A DNA stretch of 64,000 bases from Monoplex corrugatus (Eukaryota > Mollusca > Gastropoda > Littorinimorpha > Ranellidae): contig CM060305.1 of the NCBI GenBank assembly GCA_030674185.1, positions 171,394,834 to 171,458,833 on the forward strand, written 5' to 3'. Each line of letters opens with the position of its first letter. Position 1 is the stretch's first letter. Position numbers and translations under genes: made by a program. The notes beneath the pieces were generated by a model. That model ran no database searches, was not told the origin of the DNA, and was given only the letters and a program-made list of their open reading frames with translations. Below are positions 22,891-34,573 of this stretch, piece after piece.

Positions 22891-23260
22891 TTCATTTTCT
22901 TTGGGCTCTGGCGATCTATCTAGATTTCCTTTTCCTTTCCTTGTAGTCTGTCCTCAGTAGTAGTTCTGATGTAATTCACATGAAAAAAAGATCTATCACT
23001 AGTATCAGGCTTTGTCTTCCTGTTGTGTATAAATGTGTAACGACCTTGATGTTGCCTTTTTTCTTTGTTTGTTGTTGTTTTTTTGTTTTTTGTTTTTGAT
23101 TGTGTAGAAACGTGTAACAACCTTGACGGAGACCAGCGTGTCAAGGATGACACATACTTCATGCCATCAAGTAGCACGTGACTTTAACTAACTGCTGGCA
23201 TCAGTCTTTGGCCAGTCTGACCAGCTGCTATTCAAGGATTTATGTTTTTAGGCCTGATGA
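22891..23260. other. Intergenic, nothing recognised
   Basis: T-rich stretches ('TTGTTGTTGTTTTTT') and no convincing reading frame. Confidence 0.5.
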
Positions 23261-23261
23261 T

Positions 23262-23420
23262 GATGATGGATACCCCATCAGTTCGCTGACGGATGAGTAG
23301 GCAAACTTGTCTTCATTGCCTGATGTGGGTCTTCATGTGGGACACAAGACCAATCTTGGAGGCATATGTTCTTCCACAGGTGCTGCATCAGGAGTTGTGT
23401 GTTTTTGGGTGCTGTTGTTC
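23262..23420 (-). pseudogene. Retroelement tail encoding a C2H2-like finger
   Basis: The minus strand reads 'CSTCGRTYASKIGLVSHMKT' followed by H, a C-x2-C-x12-H-x3-H pattern, and runs toward an ATC/TGATGATGATGG tail at 23257-23271. Such a single finger at the C-terminus followed by a trinucleotide tail is common in invertebrate non-LTR polyproteins. A host zinc-finger exon is less likely because a stop and the tail follow directly. Confidence 0.5.
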
Positions 23421-23629
23421 TGCCTTGTCTATATGTCTGACCAGCACAAGGGATTGTTTTAAATGTGGAGGGGGGTTACAATTGCTGTGTTTTATAAGGC
23501 CAACACATTTTCATACACATCACTTAATAGATAAGTGCATCAAAAAACACCAAGGCCACAAACGCATTATATAAATATGTATACATGGAGATGAATCCAA
23601 AGCAGAGTGATAGTTCTTTGTAAATTAAC

Positions 23630-23893
23630 GTGGAGATGTTGATGGGAAGGGTTTGGTGTGGCGGTAGTGAGGGTGGTCACGGTAATACAGAAGTTGTGAT
23701 TCACATGGTGACAGCGATGTCTTCACATGGGACGGACAAGAAGGGGGTCATGGAAACGGTTGTGAACGATGTGACTGACTTCATTGATCAGTTCTTCAGG
23801 TCTCTGGCCATTTTTGTCATTTTAGTGGTGCTGAAAATTCTGGTCAGGGCCTGTGTTCGCTCCGTCCTTAGAATGCTGCGAGATGTTTTCTGA
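23630..23893 (+). CDS. Hypothetical 87-aa single-pass membrane protein (uncertain)
   Basis: ATG-initiated frame not explained by any repeat. Residues about 54-71 form one hydrophobic helix ('SLAIFVILVVLKILV') followed by a basic segment (R, K) and a short tail ending 'MLRDVF'. The N-terminal half is Gly/His/Thr-rich and looks unconstrained. A second ATG giving 'MSSHGTDKKGVMETVVND' would make a neater 58-residue product. No family is recognised, there are no flanking exons, and chance occurrence remains quite possible. Confidence 0.22.
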   Translation: MEMLMGRVWCGGSEGGHGNTEVVIHMVTAMSSHGTDKKGVMETVVNDVTDFIDQFFRSLAIFVILVVLKILVRACVRSVLRMLRDVF

Positions 23894-24117
23894 TAGTCGT
23901 AGACAATGTTTTCTTCCTTTCAACGTAAACATAAATGATGATGATTTAGACTCCCCCTTTTCAGCTTTAATGTGTGTGTGAGACAGACTTGTATTTATCA
24001 AATACATACGCTTTTCTTCCTTATTATGTATAGGACGTAAATGGATGTATCTATCTACACACACACAAACAAATAGAGACACAGATTTATATGTAGGCCT
24101 ATGTTAGAACGTGTGCG

Positions 24118-24142
24118 CGCATGTGTGTGTGTGTGTGTGTGT
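24118..24142. repeat. GT microsatellite
   Basis: A short (GT)n tract after 'GTGCGCGCATG'. Confidence 0.85.
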
Positions 24143-24384
24143 ACACTCTTTGTGGACTGGTGGTACAATTACCTATTTCTTATGGTATTATCATCATCGT
24201 CGTTATTATTGTTGTCATTATTATCATAAATTGTTTTCATACAGTGTTATTCTCCAAACTCATTTTTGACTCATTGCGCATTACACATACTCGGACTTTA
24301 GTGGCACATGGAGAGTTAAAAACTGTTGAGTTGACCACAATCCACTTAGCTGTCGCACAGCCTTATCTTTGATGGGTGGGATTG

Positions 24385-24620
24385 CTAGGCGTTTTCATAA
24401 GCCAGCCAGTGACATGATTTGAAGGGTCTTTAACATGCATATTTGGTATTCTGCATGTGTATACACACAAAGGGGTTTAGGCACTGGCAAGTCTGCACAC
24501 GCTGACCTGGGGCATGGGAAAATCTCCACCATGTACCCACCAGGAGGCTCGAACCAAGGATCTTCCAATTGGAAGTCCGTTTACTCACTTGACAACAACG
24601 CCCACTGATCTGTTGATATT
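24385..24620 (-). mobile_element. tRNA-derived SINE, uninterrupted copy
   Basis: Read on the minus strand, a tRNA-like head has a perfect B box 'GGTTCGAGCC' (about 24547-24556). The body runs 'CCAGGTCAGCGTGTGCAGAC', 'TTGCCAGTGCCTAAACCCC', 'CATGCAGAATACC'. It matches the SINE pieces at 14861-14943 and 17560-17608 and resembles those at 41195-41465, 55845-55925 and 56958-57045. I recognise this body from gastropod genomes; the species inference is tentative. Confidence 0.8.
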
Positions 24621-24917
24621 CTTGTTCAATTATGCTTGTACTGCATTTATACATTGCATGTGTTGCATATGTTTACATGTGTGTGTGAGAAACTCTTTTT
24701 TCAAATGTGATTCATGCATTTTTCTTTCTTTGTACATGTATGCTTTGTTGATGAAGTGGCATTTCTGATTTCATGCTGTGATGTTATTTGTGATGTTATT
24801 TTTATACTGTGTTGGTGTGTATATCTAGTTTTGTTGATACTGTCTTACTGTATGGACCACTATGCACCCCGCCCCTTTTATAATCTCATTAAAAAATATT
24901 TTCATATTGCCAAAGAT

Positions 24918-24955
<38 letters not shown>

Positions 24956-25060
24956 GTGTGTTGACTGTGCGTATATGTGGTCTGTGAAAAAAAATGGATG
25001 GGCAAGATTTTCTCTGCTTTTCATGCATTGACCTTTATCAATTTGGATCAAAGGTGTTGA
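24621..25060. other. Intergenic with GT microsatellite
   Basis: No gene. (GT)n occupies about 24919-24960. Confidence 0.6.
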
Positions 25061-25061
25061 C

Positions 25062-27184
25062 TGTTAAAATGTGACATGGTACCTCTGTTAAATGCGACAA
25101 GGTTGCCTTGTGAAATTTGGCAAGGTACCTCTTTGAAATCTGACATGGCATCTCTTTGAAATCTGACATGGTATCTCTTTGAAATCTGACATGGCATCTC
25201 TTTGAAATCTGACATGGCATCTCTGAAATCTGACATGGTATCTGAAATCTGACATGGTACCTCTTTGAAATCTGACATGGTACCTCTTTGAAATCTGGCA
25301 TGGTACCTCTTTGAAATCTGGCATGGTATCTTTGAAATCTGACATGGTATCTCTTTGAAATCTGACATGGTATCTCTTTGAAATCTGACATGGTATCTCT
25401 TTGAAATCTGACATGGCATCTCTTTGAAATCTGACATGGTACCTCTTTGAAATCTGACATGGTACCTCTTTGAAATCTGACATGGTACCTCTTTGAAATC
25501 TGACAAGGTATCTCTTTGAAATCTGACATGGTATCTTTGAAATCTGACAAGGTATCTTTGAAATCTGACATGGCATCTTTGAAATCTGACAAGGTATCTC
25601 TCTGAAATCTGACATGGTACCTCTTTGAAATCTGACATGGTACCTCTTTGAAATCTGGCATGGTACCTCTTTGAAATCTGGCATGGTACCTCTTTGAAAT
25701 CTGACATGGTATCTTTGAAATCTGACATGGTATCTCTTTGAAATCTGACATGGTATCTCTTTGAAATCTGACATGGTATCTCTTTGAAATCTGACATGGC
25801 ATCTCTTTGAAATCTGACATGGTACCTCTGAAATCTGACAAGGTATCTTTGAAATCTGACATGGCATCTTTGAAATCTGACAAGGTATCTCTTTGAAATC
25901 TGACAAGGTATCTTTGAAATCTGACATGGTACCTCTTTGAAATCTGACATGGTACCTCTTTGAAATCTGGCATGGTACCTCTTTGAAATCTGGCATGGTA
26001 CCTCTTTGAAATCTGACATGGTATCTTTGAAATCTGACATGTATCTCTTTGAAATCTGACATGGTATCTCTTTGAAATCTGACATGGTATCTCTTTGAAA
26101 TCTGACATGGCATCTCTTTGAAATCTGACATGGTACCTCTTTGAAATCTGACATGGTACCTCTTTGAAATCTGACAAGGTATCTCTTTGAAATCTGACAT
26201 GGTATCTTTGAAATCTGACAAGGTATCTTTGAAATCTGACATGGCATCTTTGAAATCTGACAAGGTATCTCTTTGAAATCTGACAAGGTATCTTTGAAAT
26301 CTGACATGGTACCTCTTTGAAATCTGACATGGTATCTCTTTGAAATCTGACATGGTATCTCTTTGAAATCTGACATGGTATCTTTGAAATCTGACAAGGT
26401 ATCTTTGAAATCTGACATGGCATCTTTGAAATCTGACAAGGTATCTCTTTGAAATCTGACAAGGTATCTTTGAAATCTGACATGGTATCTCTGAAATCTG
26501 ACATGGTACCTCTTTGAAATCTGACATGGTATCTCTTTGAAATCTGACATGGTATCTCTGAAATCTGACATGGTATCTCTTTGAAATCTGACATGGTATC
26601 TCTTTGAAATCTGACATGGTATCTTTGAAATCTGACATGGTATCTCTTTGAAATCTGACAAGGTATCTTTGAAATCTGACATGGTATCTCTTTGAAATCT
26701 GACAAGGTATCTTTGAAATCTGACATGGTATCTCTTTGAAATCTGACATGGCATCTTTGAAATCTGACATAGTATCTTTGAAATCTGACATGGTATCTCT
26801 TTGAAATCTGACATGATATCTCTTTGAAATCTGACAAGGTATCTTTGAAATCTGACATGGTATCTCTTTGAAATCTGACATGGCATCTTTGAAATCTGAC
26901 ATGGTATCTCCTTGAAATCTGACAGTCCCGCTCTGAAATCTGACATGGTATCTCTTAAATCTGACACAGTACCTCTTTGAAATCTGACATAGTACCTCTC
27001 TGAAACTTGACATGGTAGCCTACCTCTAAAATCTAACACAGTATCTATTTGAAATTTGACATGGTACCTACTTCTTTGAAATATGACATGGTACCTACTT
27101 CTTTGAAATATGACATGGTACCGCTGTGAAATGTTGTGAGAGTATTGTGACATGGTATACCTACCTCTGTGAAGTATTACATGG
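25062..27184. repeat. 21/23-bp minisatellite, 2.1 kb
   Basis: About 90 units of 'TTTGAAATCTGACATGGTAT' plus CTC (23 bp) or C (21 bp), with variants TGGTACC, TGGCATC, AAGGTATC and 'CTGGCATGG'. Because neither orientation-specific unit carries stops on the minus strand, all three minus frames stay open for 600-717 codons. The peptides are permutations of 'MSDFKEIPCQISKRYHVRFQ'. There is no start context, splice signal or non-repeat domain, so I treat it as noncoding. The distal end (26930-27184) decays into longer divergent units. Confidence 0.93.
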
Positions 27185-27520
27185 AAAGTGTGTGATGACA
27201 AACAACAAAACTTGCAGACAACCTCCAGAGAGCATTTTCCAAAAGTGACAGCCCCACACTAAAGAAGCTGAATGACCAATACAGTTTTATTGGAAACACT
27301 TTTATTAACAGCACGCATTTAGCGCAATGACAAATTCTCACAATGAAAGATCATAACAGTGGTGATGGCCACATCGATGAAAATGATTATCAAGAAACAG
27401 ACAACTGGAGCCAGTGACCGACATTTGTGGGTGAACTTTAACATACCCTAAACTACCAGGACATCCCAAATGGGCAAGTGAGGGTAGAGAGAACATGGTA
27501 CCTGCTGCTGTCATGTGTGC
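27185..27520. other. Unique sequence, no gene seen
   Basis: No reading frame of note and no repeat recognised between the minisatellite and the GT array. Confidence 0.5.
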
Positions 27521-27522
27521 AC

Positions 27523-27559
27523 GTGTGTGTGTGTGTGTGTGTGTGGAAAACGGTTGTCA

Positions 27560-27598
<39 letters not shown>

Positions 27599-27611
27599 AA
27601 AACAGTTGTCA

Positions 27612-27652
<41 letters not shown>

Positions 27653-27665
27653 AAAACGGTTGTCA

Positions 27666-27720
<55 letters not shown>

Positions 27721-27731
27721 ATGCGTGTGTG
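27523..27731. repeat. Compound GT microsatellite with a 20-bp spacer unit
   Basis: Four (GT)n tracts are separated by three near-identical 'GGAAAACGGTTGTCATACAT' spacers, making an irregular 60-bp tandem repeat. Confidence 0.92.
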
Positions 27732-27959
27732 TTGTTAGGAGCATAAAAAATTCCATTCAGAATTTGCAATCAACAAAAAAATGGCTCTGTGCACACAAAA
27801 ACTGGTGTCTGGTATCTTTTGGTCCCCAGCCTATCCTTATTGCGGAAGCTTTTATGTTCTCAGCAGCAACGCAATTTACTTTCATAGGAAATTTGCTTTA
27901 CTGAGGACAGTTCTCATGCCTGCAGACAATACAACCTTCTGTGGAAGGAGGAAACTATT

Positions 27960-28345
27960 TTCAATGACCTTTTGGCTGACAAACAATTCATTCTGTGTGG
28001 CAGGTCACACACATTACAAGAAGCGATAAAGGTGTTACACCTTGTTCAAGAGTGATTTATCGCACTTGGGCAGTTCCATATGCACTCCGCATTCTGTGAC
28101 AAGCCATGTGTGATGGCAATTCAGTGTATAGTGGAAGGTCAGGCACACACTACAAAGAACAATAGATGAGTTACACTTGCTCCACATTCAGTGACAAGCC
28201 ATGTGTGGCGGCAGGTCTCACACAAACACACTACAAAGATTGATGAATGAGTTACGCCTTGCTCTACATTCAGTGATAAGCAATTCACTGTATGGTGGAA
28301 GGTCTCACACACACTACAAGGAACAATGAATGAGTGTAGAGTCTG
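27960..28345. repeat. Degenerate tandem repeat of about 90 bp
   Basis: About four copies contain 'TTCAGTGACAAGCCATGTGT', 'GGTCTCACACACACTACAA' and 'GAGTTAC', with strong length variation. Confidence 0.75.
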
Positions 28346-28870
28346 GAGTTAGTTCAAGACTGATTCATCACACTTGGGCAACTCCATATATGCTTCAGCC
28401 AAATGTGCCTCAATCACCTGCACACTCCTTGACAAGTGTGTTTGCTCTGTCTGTTCTGTATATTTGGTCTGCACTGTTTTTATTTGATGCAAATACAAAA
28501 AACAACAACAACAACAAAAACCCACCCTCTTCTGATCTTTAAGCTCCATGGCAGCCAGCAGGAACGTGAAAAAAACAGTACACTCATCACCAGATGTGGC
28601 CTGACCTTGTAGACAGTGAACGAAAGATGATGTCTCATGTCAATGCTGCAGTAAGACATAGTTTCCTCCCCTTCCCCGTCATCACTCACACACACACACA
28701 CACACACACACCACAAGGACTCAGTTCTGTTTTGGGGCTAAGCTGGCATTTCACTTCCATGCCCTTTGCACTTGCAAATGTGTCAATGCCAGCGAGAATG
28801 AGAAGGCCAATTTTAATCAAAGTCGATTTGATGAACACAGCGCAATTTAATCCTGTCAACTGAATGACCA
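28346..28870. other. Unique sequence with a CA tract
   Basis: No convincing gene. (CA)n lies at about 28687-28712. Confidence 0.5.
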
Positions 28871-29600
28871 TTTACTGTCACATTAACTGACGTTGTACTG
28901 ACTACAATCCTGTAAACATCCATTTAATGTCAGATTAACCGATGTATTGTCTACAATCCTGTAAACATTCATTTAATGTCAGATTAATCGATGTATTGTC
29001 TATAATCCTGTCAACATCCATTTACTGTCAGATTAAGTGATGTTGTACTGTCTATAATCCTGTCAACAACCATTTAATGTCAGATTAAGTGATGTTGTAC
29101 TGTCTATAATCCTGTCAACAACCATTTAATGTCAGATTAAGTGATGTTGTACTGTCTATAATCCTATCAACAACCATTTATTGTCAGATTAACTGATGCT
29201 CTACTGACTATAATCCTGTCAACTGAACAACCATTATTGTCAATTAGTGATGTTGTACTGTCTATAATCCTATCAACAACCATTATGTAGATTACTGATG
29301 CTCTACTGACTATAATCCTGTCAACTGAACAACCATTTATTGTCAGATTAACTGATGCTCTACTGACTATAATCCTATCAACAACCATTTATTGTCAGAT
29401 TAACTGATGCTCTACTGACTATAATCCTGTCATCTGAACAACCATTTATTGTCATATTAACTGATGCTCTACTGACTATAATCCTATCAACAACCATTTA
29501 TTGTCATATTAACCAATGTTGTACCAATATGATCCTGTGAATTGAACAACAATTTCTTGTCAGATTAAGGGATGTTGTACGCCTATAATCCTGTCACCGA
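28871..29600. repeat. 52-56-bp minisatellite
   Basis: About 13 units share 'CTATAATCCTGTCAACAACC', 'ATTTAATGTCAGATTAA' and 'TGATG(TT/CT)GTACTG'. Some units have an extra 'TGAA' (CTGAACAACC). Units near 29230-29300 carry clustered small deletions. Confidence 0.9.
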
Positions 29601-30045
29601 GTCTTTTGCGCTGTCATGATCATGAAGAAAACGATGAAAGGAAAATGAACGTGATGGCGGAGGTGGTGAAGAAGTCTACTGGATAGTTCATTCATATCCC
29701 CTGCAACACACACAAAAAAAACAACATATAATAATAACAATCTACATCCATTTGTATATCAGTCTATGCCAGAGAATGCTCACAGCACTACAAATACACA
29801 CACATACACCCATGAAATTGCACACACACACACACACAACCACACACAAAACAATGTAACTGACTTTGTACTTAACCTCTTGGCTGTCAATAATATGACA
29901 TACATGATACATCATGATTTCATGACCATCAATACACAGTTCATGCATGTCGTACCTCAGACAAACAAGTGACAAGTCTTTTGTTCATCAATTCAGAAAT
30001 GTCAACCATAAAGACAGGGGTGGGGCACATTCTGATCCAGTTTTT
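29601..30045. other. Unique sequence with CA tracts
   Basis: (CA)n interruptions at about 29796-29850. No gene recognised. Confidence 0.5.
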
Positions 30046-30690
30046 TTTGTCTTGTTCACTGTCCATTTTAATGTTTCAATCATTCTACTGGTGTCTTGTT
30101 CACTGTCCATTTTAATGTTCCAATCATTCTACTGGTGTCTTGTTCACTGTCCATTTTAATGTTCCAATCATTCTACTGGTGTCTTGTTCACTGTCCACTT
30201 TAATGTTCCAATCATTCTACAGGCGTCTTGTTCACTGTCCATTTTAAATGTTCCAATCATTCTACAGGTGTCTTGTTCACTGTCCATTTTAATGTTCCAA
30301 TCATTCTACTGGTGTCTTGTTCACTGTCCATGTTAATGTTCCAATCATTCTACAGGTGTCTTGTTCCAATCATTCTACAGGTGTCTTGTTCCAATCTTTC
30401 TACTGGTGTCTTGTTCACTGTCTATTTTAATGTTCCAATCATTCTACAGGTGTCTTGTTCCAATCATTCTACAGGTGTCCTGTTCCAATCATTCTACTGG
30501 TGTCTTGTTCACTGTCCATCTTCATGTTCTAATCATTCTACTGGTGTCTTGTTCACTGTCCATCTTCATGTTCTAATCATTCTACTGGTGTCTTCTTCTA
30601 ATCATTCTACTGGTGTCTTGTTCACTGTCCATCTTCATGTTCTAATCATTCTACTGGTGTCTTGTTCACTGTCCATCTTCATGTTCCTTA
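30046..30690. repeat. 44-bp minisatellite with 25-bp short units
   Basis: Units read 'ATTCTACTGGTGTCTTGTTC' then 'ACTGTCCATTTTAATGTTCC' and AATC. A 25-bp form lacking the 'ACTGTCCATTTTAATGTTC' segment occurs four times at about 30345-30500. The last units have 'CATCTTCATGTTCTAATC'. Confidence 0.92.
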
Positions 30691-31835
30691 CATTTTAGGG
30701 GTATCTTCTTGTTCATCATATGTTCTTCGCGATTCTTCATAGTTTTCTGCCTCATCTGCTGCTTCTTTGGCTTGAAATGGTCTGAAAGTTCGTGGATGCC
30801 TTGCTCGACTAGTTACTTAACTGACTCTGCAGTGGCACAAGACACAGCAGGCTATGCCAGCCTCTGCTATTTTTGAAAGCCATGTGTCGATATTTTGTGA
30901 AACACTCCCTACACCACTATTTTTGCAGTCTTCTTCAAACAGTTTTGGTCTGGTAGCCCATCTCTCCAGAATAAAAGCTTGAGACATGGTCACACTCCTC
31001 AAAAGTTTTTTAATTGGCTCTAAGACAAGCTGTGCTTCACACACACACAAAAATGGAAGTCACTTTAGCGGAAATTTATAGATTTATTCCCCATCCCAAA
31101 GTTTCGTTGTCTGCTATGAGAGACCGACACTTTGACAAACAGTATGCTGTTTCGCAGAAGAGGAAATAAAATCAGTCGAATGTGTTTTCATTTTCTCGCA
31201 AATCACATATTTTTCTCGAAAGCGGCCTTGGATTTCCTCAGATTCCCGAGAAAAGTCAGAAAATTGACAGCCCTGGTAATAATGTACTGGAAGTCTGAAG
31301 GAAACTTTGAAATCTCAATCCCTCTCCCCCCTTCCCCCTCACACAACACGCGCACATACACACAAGCACATGCACTCAGAAAGAGAAAGAGAGAAAGTCA
31401 ATGCAGATGGTTTCTAATTACTCATGAAGAGGCACATTCCTTTGTCTAACATGCAGCAGACAATTTATCAAGAAAGTGCCAGAGCTAACACATGGTTTGG
31501 AATTTCCTGGTCAGGGGTCACTTTGTTCCGCTGTCAGAACATCAAGAATAAAACCACACCAACAAAATAAGACTTTATCTCTTAGCTAAAACCTTCTGCC
31601 AAACAGTACGGATTGTTCTTCCCGGTATTTGTTAGTGTGAACGCGGTCAGAATTTTCAAAACTTGACCGGCACCATGTGGCCAATGTGTCTGAGAGGACA
31701 GATGCCTTACCAGCACGATGGATACGGCGTGTCAGGAGGGAACTTTTTCAACACCAGCTCCCAGAAGCCGGTGCGTCGCAAATAGGTTAATATATCCCTT
31801 TCCAATTTCAAGACTTTGGCAGCACATAACGTTTT
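30691..31835. other. Unique sequence, no gene seen
   Basis: Short open frames on both strands show no recognisable domain. A CA/GA-rich patch lies at about 31345-31400. Confidence 0.5.
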
Positions 31836-32075
31836 GCACAGGTTTAAGGTGCACTGCAATGCACCATCTTTGCTGCAAAATCTGGAATACTCATCAGTGG
31901 CCAACAGATCAGTGGTTGCACAGTTTTATGGTGCACTGCAATGCACCATCTTTGCTGCAAAACCTGGAATACTCATCAGTGGCCAATAGATCAGTGGCCA
32001 ACAGGTTCAAGGGGCACTGCAATGCATCATCTTTGCTGCAAAATCTGCAATACTCATGAGTGGCCAACACATCAG
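31836..32075. repeat. Tandem repeat of about 80 bp, three copies
   Basis: 'GCACTGCAATGCACCATCTT' recurs at about 31851, 31934 and 32015, followed by 'TGCTGCAAAATCTGGAATAC' and 'AGTGGCCAACA'. Confidence 0.85.
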
Positions 32076-32120
32076 TGACCAACGATCCGAAACTTCAAGA
32101 ATTTGTGATGCTTCACAAGA

Positions 32121-33060
32121 GTGGCAATGTCAAAGAGCGCAACTTCAGAACCATCCAGTAAGATTCTGCTCATAATTTTTCTCAACAGATTGAAGCCCAA
32201 GACAGAACTATCTGACTGCCAGGCAGGCTACAGAACCTACAGAGGCACAACTGACATGTTATTTGTGCTTCAAACACTCACAGAGAAAATAAAAAGCACT
32301 GAAAAAGAAGCTTCTGACACCTTCATAGACTATAGCAAAGCATTTGACAGTGTCATTCATCTCCACCAGTTCAACACAATGGTCAAAATGGGCTTTCCTG
32401 AACATCTCATTCCATTAATTGTCTCATTACATAAAGACCAAAAGGCTACAGTTAGATGGAACAACCAGAAATGTGAGTTCTTCAACACCCACAGGGGAGT
32501 TAGGCAAGGTTGTATCTCCTTTAACATCTACACGGAACAAGTCATGTCGGATGCTGATATAGAAGGAATGGGCAAAAAGATGGGAGGAAAAAATCTTACA
32601 AACCTGCGCTATGCTGATGATACTGTGCTGTTAGCAGGCAACATTACCAGCATGAAAAGAATTCTATACAGGGTAGATACAGCAGGCAAAACGGCTGGCC
32701 TACACTTGAATGCCAAGAAAACAAAAGTGCTACATATCAAAGGTAAAGACACTGAAAACAATCATGACATCTTAATAAACGAAGTTCCTTTAGAAAGTGT
32801 TTAAGGGTTTCAAATATCTTGTTCTGTAAAAACTAGTGATGGAACCTGCTCCAAATACATCAAAATACGAATTGGAATGGCAAAGCAAAAAATGGCCCAA
32901 CTAAACATAATCTGAAAGACAGAGGCATACCAAATGGCCTGAAAGTTTTAAGACTTTTAAAACGTTTGATCTGGCCAGTCATGATTTATGGCTGTGAAGC
33001 CTGGACTCTTAAGAGAAACTGATTGCAGAAGAATTGAGGCAGCAAAGATGTGGTTTTATC
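32121..33060 (+). pseudogene. RTE-like reverse transcriptase, copy A
   Basis: The open stretch 32121-32804 carries RT motifs: 'CQAGYRTYRGTTDMLFVLQT', 'DTFIDYSKAFDSVIHL', 'RGVRQGCISF' (a short deletion follows where the usual proline-leucine stretch should be) and the catalytic 'LRYADDTVLLAGN', ending at a frameshift near 32805. Later pieces in another frame encode 'VMIYGCEAWTL'. The RT core looks chemically intact, but the polyprotein is truncated at both ends. Confidence 0.82.
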
Positions 33061-33157
33061 AGTGACCACTACATGTCAAATGGACAGATCACGGCGCACA
33101 TTTCCGTGATACTTGGGTTGGCCGTAGTTCTGGCAACTCTGGCTCTGCCCTGCCGGC

Positions 33158-33172
33158 TATAAATAGCGCGCA
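33158..33172 (+). promoter_or_regulatory. TATA-box-like core promoter motif
   Basis: 'CGGCTATAAATAGCG' is a near-consensus TATA box in a GC-rich setting, followed about 15-25 bases on by a pyrimidine-rich tract that could serve as an initiator. No open reading frame of note follows, so any transcript would be noncoding or element-derived. Confidence 0.35.
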
Positions 33173-33377
33173 TCTTTCCCCTTCCCTTCCACTCCCCACA
33201 CCCTTTTCACCCGTCCCGCTGCCGTATAGCGAGGCCACTCACAAAATCTATGTGAGCGAAGCAGGGGCGCGCGCGTGTTAGTTAGGCCTACTGCACTGGC
33301 CACTTGTACTAAGTTCATGGTATGTGCCTCCAGATTGACCTAGATTCCAGTACTCGGGAAGAGCACAGCAGTTATAA

Positions 33378-33381
33378 ACAA

Positions 33382-33412
<31 letters not shown>

Positions 33413-33586
33413 CACACACGATGCATGCAGTAGGCAGAGAGATATGCATCATAACGTATATACTCGCGCACACACGCACACGCACTCACACATACACACA
33501 CACACACACACACGCGCGCGCACGCACACAAACACAGAGTTGATTTATACATTTTAGCATGCATTTGAACACACACACGCATGCAC

Positions 33587-33617
<31 letters not shown>

Positions 33618-33634
33618 GAGAGAGAGAGAGAGAG
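33378..33634. repeat. CA, CG-rich and GACA/GA microsatellites
   Basis: (CA)n at about 33380-33419, CA/CG mixture at about 33464-33535, (GACA)n then (GA)n at about 33591-33634. Confidence 0.9.
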
Positions 33635-34573
33635 ATGTGTGTCGGAGGTTGCCCTGGATAAAGACCGGCTTAATTAAACACGCGTGTGGCCTAGTTTATA
33701 GCCGGCGCAGCGCGTGCCTTGGTCAGGCAACAGCTAACACCCGATTTTAGTCAAATGTAAGCCTCTAAAAAAGAATGAAAACAAACAGCCTAAAGCGATT
33801 TTTTTTTAATTTTAGAAAGTTAAAGCACTGAAGACCACGAATCAGACCTTGCTAAAACTGAGGAAAATATGTGAAGATTGTAAATTTTACTATACTTCCA
33901 TCACTATTACGAAAATAATCTCACTTTATACTGAACAAAGAGCAACCTGGAGGTGTCAGTCGATCATCACATTAGTAATTTCTACAAAAACTCAAAGACA
34001 AGGTCATCCTAAAAAGTAAAGATCACTTCTTCAGAACAATGAATATTCACAGCACTGAATGCACACAGGTAAAGTGACGAAAATAATGCAGATCATTGCA
34101 CAAATTCACAATACACACAGAAAACTGCACTCGGCTTCCTTCTTTATCAGTAGTGCCAGAACACAAAGGCACGCTAGCCAGTGATATAGACTTTGGTCGA
34201 CCCTGCATGGACAAAATTAGCACTCGCAGGCGATGCCGCTGCCGGCTCGCAATTAAAAGGTAGGAGAATGGCTGGGAAAATGCAGCCGTGAGATACCAGA
34301 ACTAATAAAAGTGTCCTGGAAGAACTTGATACCTCCAGAAAACTACTAGCAGACATCAACAAGAGATGACTAAAATACACAGGCCATGTGTCATGCAGCA
34401 AGAACACGGATCTCATGGCAACCATCTTTCAAGGAAAAACAATGGCAAAAAGGAAGAAAGGCAGACCTCCTATCTCATACATCGAGAACATAACCTACAT
34501 CAGCGGCCCAAATATTTAAGAAATTGTCCACAAAAGTCAAGACAGAGTGGCCTGAAGGGAGATAGTGGTGGTA

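Larger units (their letters stand above)
33089..34291. mobile_element. Non-autonomous DNA transposon with TCACGGC termini
   Basis: This 1.2-kb insertion interrupts the RTE copy. Its ends are inverted: 'TCACGGCGCACATTTCC' at 33089-33105 and, reversed from 34291, 'TCACGGCTGCATTTTCC'. The interior has no transposase but holds a TATA-like 'GGCTATAAATAG', CA, CG and GA microsatellites (33378-33634) and GC-rich single-copy stretches. Target duplication is unclear. Confidence 0.65.
32121..34573 (+). mobile_element. RTE-like LINE, copy A, split by a DNA element
   Basis: The LINE body runs 32121-33088 and resumes at about 34292-34573 after a 1.2-kb insertion. The related copy at 55955-56955 shows the uninterrupted order, for example 'AGGCAGCAGAGATGTGGTTT' then 'GTGTCCTAGAAGAACTC'. 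A further piece of the same 3' region ('CCAACACCGAAC') reappears at about 35516 after a second insertion. Confidence 0.8.

Noticed and set aside
25038..27201. Three overlapping 600-717-codon minus-strand frames as giant repetitive proteins
   Set aside because: They are permutations of the same 21/23-bp unit in all three frames, which is what a stop-free minisatellite gives by chance.
27478..27904. Cysteine/valine-rich or histidine/threonine-rich frames over GT tracts
   Set aside because: They are translations of (GT)n and (CA)n microsatellites; the same applies to the tracts near 6.6, 15.6, 15.9, 33.4, 35.9, 41.0 and 43.8 kb.
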